Part shown: positions 61,301 through 64,000 of the stretch, piece by piece
Layout: the number at the start of each line of letters is the position of its first letter
Position numbering within the stretch: the first letter of the stretch is position 1
Assembly (NCBI GenBank): GCA_022494885.1
Contig: JAGVSM010004923.1
Coordinates: forward strand, 62,001 to 126,000
Direction of reading: 5' to 3'
Source of the DNA: Micrasema longulum
Taxonomy: Eukaryota; Arthropoda; Insecta; Trichoptera; Brachycentridae
DNA: 64,000 nucleotides
Program-made: the position numbers and the translations under genes
Notes under the pieces: generated by a model
Databases searched by the model: none
Told to the model about the DNA's origin: nothing
Seen by the model: the letters and a program-made list of their open reading frames with translations, nothing else

Positions 61301-62724
61301 GCAGACACTGGAGGAACTCTATAGATCATAATAAATACTATTAATACTAGTGACACTTTACGAATAATGTTATTTAAACAATGTATTTGTATGTACTATG
61401 TATGTTGTTTTTTGGATAAGTTTGCGGAAAATAATATTACTTACTTGTTCCTAGCTAAGGTGAAGAATTCAGAAACTATGTCAGGTACATTACATAGATA
61501 TAATTCATGAAGTTTCTCTTGTGGTAATAGTTGAGAATTCAATAAGTTTTTTATAGCCTGAAAAATAAGTCATTTTTACCAACAATTTTCTTATCGAAAT
61601 TAAATATTTTAATGAACATATTATTTATTGTTTCAACATTTTTTTTGTGGAAAAACATTTTTAATTTATTAAAAACAAAATACTTCGTAATTTTTTACCA
61701 CATACATGTTTAATATAATAACAATACTACTTTCAGGTATTCGAATTACCCATCTTTAGGTGTAAATATAAACTTAACTAAAATATCCAGATTAGTACTT
61801 AGGTACTGATAGGGTCGGGTGGAAGGGGCAAGGCAGTGTGAGGTGGAGGGGGTGGGGTTTTCCTAATTATGGGGAGTATTGATAGCAGGGGCGAAGAATT
61901 TTGGAATATAATATTATCATTTAAAGTTTTGTCTGAATTTAAATTTCTTTCGATTTCAATATTTTCTAAGTTATTCACTATAATACCTTAGTTTGTGACA
62001 GAATGTAAAAGTTTAATTTTATGTGAATGAAAATAATGGTTTGTATCCGTAATATAGTTTGCAAATACCATAGACTAACAGATCATTGTATTTCTTTCAT
62101 TGCAATAGTTGGAAGACCAAGCTACTTTCTCGGGTTGTGGTCCTGCGGCTAGTGTCTCGGACTCACGGAACGAAGTTCCGTGGTTCGAATCCCACTTTAC
62201 CCCAACTTGATTCCATTTTCTAATAGTGAGTTATTTACAACTCGTTGAAAATGGCCCTCAAAATTAAATATTTCGGTAAATCATAAGAACGCAAATATTT
62301 ATTTAAAAAAAAAAAAAAAAAAGAATCCTGATAAAATATATCATTCCAAAGGGCAAATTCTTATTGATAAACAAAAACTCTTCTTGATATTTGACAACTG
62401 ATTTATTGCCAAAATAATTTAACTAACTTTGTTTTAATTTTAGTAGTATACTTGACTCAAATTATTAAACGCAGAAACGGTTGATAAATATTTTTTAATT
62501 CTTACGTCTAAGTGCTGGGGCTGATTGACCTTGCTGGGGATGCCCCAGGACTCGTAGTCTCCCCTGGCGATATCATCCGTTAGCTTGGCAAGGAGGGCGT
62601 CCAGCAGCAGGGCAGGCCGCAGGTGCGGACAGTTGTACACATTGTACGTAGCCTCCGGATGATCCGCCAGCCACGGAGACTCATTGGCTGTATGGTTCAG
62701 CACTATATCGCAAATAGACAACAC
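49375..62724 (-). CDS. AGL: Glycogen debranching enzyme (AGL/GDE), 3' thirteen exons
   Basis: Exons in transcript order: 62724-62506, 61557-61445, 61318-61193, 58729-58586, 58178-57906, 57636-57516, 57400-57268, 56119-55951, 55482-55386, 54217-54059, 52545-52480, 52319-52183, 51622-49375. They join in phase to 1334 residues plus stop; against about 1530 in human AGL, roughly 200 N-terminal residues lie beyond the window. The enzyme removes glycogen branch points by two activities. The GH13-type glucanotransferase part shows '[11 protein letters not shown]', '[10 protein letters not shown]' (nucleophile Asp, residue 324 here), 'YVVAELF' (acid Glu, 353) and 'LDLTHDN' (Asp, 425). The C-terminal α-1,6-glucosidase part has 'CWGRDTF', 'TPRDGSAVE' and 'YHQGPEW' with its catalytic Asp and Glu. 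It ends 'VLLTADEN', close to the normal family end, then TGA followed by C. No inactivating change was seen. It is a cytosolic glycogen-granule enzyme. Confidence 0.95.
51665..52170 (-). repeat. GDE intron with foldback-family fragment
   Basis: The intron between exons 12 and 13 carries family words at about 52020-52150 ('gtgtaaagtgatcactt', 'cctagatttccacatttc'). A small frame at 51806-51991 looks like a LINE scrap ('[11 protein letters not shown]', an RT palm fragment) and is not a gene. Confidence 0.45.
52800..52940 (-). repeat. Inverted foldback-family fragment
   Basis: 'gaatgtctaggcatttac' (52838) and 'actttacacgcagtgtaac' (52882) are the minus-strand version of the family words. In the GDE intron between exons 10 and 11. 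Confidence 0.5.
53322..53483 (-). mobile_element. tRNA-derived SINE, family B (best copy)
   Basis: On the minus strand: head 'ggcctccgtggtgtagtgg', B box 'gggttcgattcc', body 'caccactgtaatt' and 'cctggcctgttgtggtgc', then a poly(A) tail (plus-strand T run at 53322-53340). A (TACA)n run sits just left of the tail. Confidence 0.7.
53690..54050 (-). mobile_element. Probable RTE-like LINE remnant
   Basis: 'atttctccataggggtgtgc' and 'catacagacctcgcttcctc' recur in similar form near 52697-52770, and the first part near 8740. The tract gives no intact frame. The assignment rests on resemblance among these copies and on memory of similar lepidopteran repeats. Confidence 0.35.
54671..54864 (+). repeat. 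99-bp tandem duplication in a GDE intron
   Basis: Two copies begin 'tttggtctaaaaccttagat' at 54671 and 54770; the second has a 2-bp deletion. Each copy ends in the palindrome 'ttctagtataaactagaa'. Confidence 0.75.
54868..55242 (+). mobile_element. MITE-like element, second copy
   Basis: Ends 'atgaggaagttcag' and inverted 'ttgaggttcctcat'. Internal blocks ('tatcagcgctatgat', 'gtgacgtcattcga') match the inverted copy at 31264-31663. Confidence 0.55.
58974..59424 (-). mobile_element. Jockey-like LINE ORF2 C-terminal fragment in a GDE intron
   Basis: The open minus-strand frame includes '[19 protein letters not shown]', '[17 protein letters not shown]' and '[15 protein letters not shown]', the thumb region of non-LTR reverse transcriptases. 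The palm motifs are absent, so the copy is 5' truncated. It lies between GDE exons 3 and 4, in the same orientation as the gene. Confidence 0.65.
59730..59841. repeat. 112-bp two-stage hairpin
   Basis: Outer arms 'gcagtgcgattctgaacact' (59732) and inverted 'gagcattcagaatcacactg', and inner arms 'gctagcatgtaatt' and 'aattacacgctagc', give an almost complete palindrome. A tiny foldback MITE is likely. Confidence 0.6.
60143..60569. mobile_element. MITE with about 100-bp inverted repeats
   Basis: The left end 'cagggccagactgcgaaact' (60150) and the right end read inward 'cagggccagaccgcgaaact' are near-identical and extend through 'ggaacattcctcatggtaag'. The CAGGG start suggests a hAT-type origin. 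No clear 8-bp target duplication was found. The GC-rich centre gives short frames that are not genes. Confidence 0.6.
62130..62322 (+). mobile_element. tRNA-derived SINE, family C (best copy)
   Basis: Head 'gtggtcctgcggctagtgtc' and B box 'gtggttcgaatcccac', body 'tttctaatagtgagttattt' and 'cggtaaatcataagaacgc', and an 18-base poly(A) tail ending at about 62322. It lies in the intron between GDE exons 1 and 2 of this window. Confidence 0.7.
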
Positions 62725-64000
62725 CTTAAACAAAGGGAAGCTTAAATTAATTTATTGTTTCCAAGGAGCAATCCATACTGTATCCAATATTTTTCATGTG
62801 AAAACAAGAATCATCAAGACGATAAAAATGGCTAGACTTTTAAAATGATAATAATGGTTTATATAATATCTTGTATACATATACAAATTAGTATTATTAA
62901 CATGACAATTTCTTTATCAACTACATTTTTCTAATAATAGATTTCTCTGGATTATGTGTAGTCGGCCTAACCAGCAGTGGCGAGCGGCAATTTGTTTTAT
63001 AGGTAATCTACAAAATATATTCATCAATTTGTACCTACATATAATTACATAATACGTAAGTAAAATAATTATAAATGGCTTTTTTTCTGTGGATCTGTAA
63101 TAATTAACTCACACAACAATTATTATTAACTTTGCGATATATGTAGCTTAATTCTACACTATTTTAATACAACGCTTGTACAAAAGTTTATTAAAAAATA
63201 TTACAATGACATTCAGCAGATATTTCCATTGATTGAAATGTCGACACAGAGCACTGGCAGATTCTTTTTAAAATGAATAATGCCAAAAACGGCCACTTTG
63301 AACGCCACATGTCCTATGTGATATGTAATATATCAACGGTATCCTATCGAAGAAAAATAGTCCTTCGGAAATAATGTTCGAAATACTACTTTCTAAATAG
63401 AGAATCTTCAAATAATATTTGTAATCTGCAAGCTGGTTTTTTTTTAAAATTTATTTTTTTACAATTTTAAAAAACCCGTTAGGGTTACATTAGAATTGTT
63501 TTATTGTCTAGTCATTTTATGTCTCGTCTAGTCTAGTTAGTTCAGTCATCATGTGCTTTTTCAGGTTGATTTTTAATTTGTCTCCAGTAAAAGTTTTCAA
63601 GTAGTAAGGTAAGTCCTTGTAGTGTTTAAGTCCATTATGTAGTATTTTTGACTGTCCTGTGTTTGTCTTTGCTTTTTCAATATGATAGTGTTGTTGTTGT
63701 GTGGTGTTATATTTGTGTATGTCAGCATTTTTGGCTAATATTATGTCGTCGTCTTGTATGTTTCCCAGTGTTATTTTGTGCACAATTTTTAAGGTCTCAA
63801 TTTTAGTCAAGTAGTTTATGGAGATTTATTTTTTATTTTTTTTTAGTTTTTTATAGAACTAATATACCGCGACTGGGTTAAAGATGTAAAATATAGTGTA
63901 CTTTTTTGTATGGAGGAATAAGCAGAGGTAATCGGTGAGTTTCATCATTCACTGAGAACATGTTGGGCGCCGGGCGCACTTTATAGGCATTTTTTTTTAA
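62725..64000 (-). other. GDE intron running off the window
   Basis: No upstream GDE exon was found here; the expected preceding residues are absent, so they lie beyond 64000. The intron contains a LINE fragment at 63517-63810. Confidence 0.5.
63517..63810 (-). mobile_element. LINE ORF2 C-terminal fragment
   Basis: A 97-residue minus-strand frame contains 'QSKILHNGLKHYKDLPYYL' and 'FTGDKLKINLKKHMM', resembling the terminal segment of arthropod non-LTR reverse transcriptases. It is truncated. Confidence 0.45.

Overview
The window is nuclear DNA from an arthropod, most likely an insect and probably a moth or butterfly. The genes have many spliced exons with GT-AG introns. The spacers are AT-rich and crowded with tRNA-derived SINEs, LINE ends, mariner and P-type transposons and foldback elements. 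Several repeats have a form common in lepidopteran genomes, for example the end reading 'ttaatcggttaagccgttta' near 2440 and a 'ccccataggggtaggcagag' element near 52710. The order-level call is inference from repeats. No bacterial, phage or CRISPR features are present.

Layout. 1-24.08 kb: no confident host gene. It holds a candidate small membrane-protein ORF (3276-3464), decayed LINE reverse transcriptases, three SINE families, two long inverted-repeat elements (10710-12145 and 15898-17649), a probable solo LTR (19642-20455) and a decayed LINE (20.5-22.6 kb). 24.08-32.24 kb, + strand: a complete six-exon Hakai (CBLL1) E3 ubiquitin ligase gene; its exons join in phase to 401 residues. 35.4-39.1 kb, - strand: a fossil P-element/THAP9-like transposase gene, with a separate THAP-like exon in head-to-head orientation at 39651. 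40.68-44.29 kb, + strand: a two-exon gene for a lysine-rich 396-residue protein that resembles the RNA polymerase I subunit RPA34/POLR1G, with a dead mariner in its intron. 44.3-47.6 kb: repeats. 47.63-62.72 kb, - strand: thirteen 3' exons of the glycogen debranching enzyme gene (AGL/GDE). They join in phase to 1334 residues; the N-terminal part lies beyond the right edge.

The most unusual signal is at the 3' end of the debranching enzyme gene. Directly after its TGA stop, in the same frame and on the same strand, the DNA stays open for another 580 codons (49374-47635). This tract encodes a basic region, a Tyr- and Cys-containing region and a C-terminal membrane segment. It has no ATG in its first 140 codons. 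Stop-codon readthrough, alternative splicing around the stop, or a separate gene with an unseen 5' exon could each explain it.

The host genes do not form a pathway: Hakai (ubiquitination and the m6A writer complex), the RPA34-like protein (rRNA transcription) and the debranching enzyme (glycogen breakdown) are independent neighbours. Exon boundaries were read by eye from splice consensus and frame, without transcript evidence.
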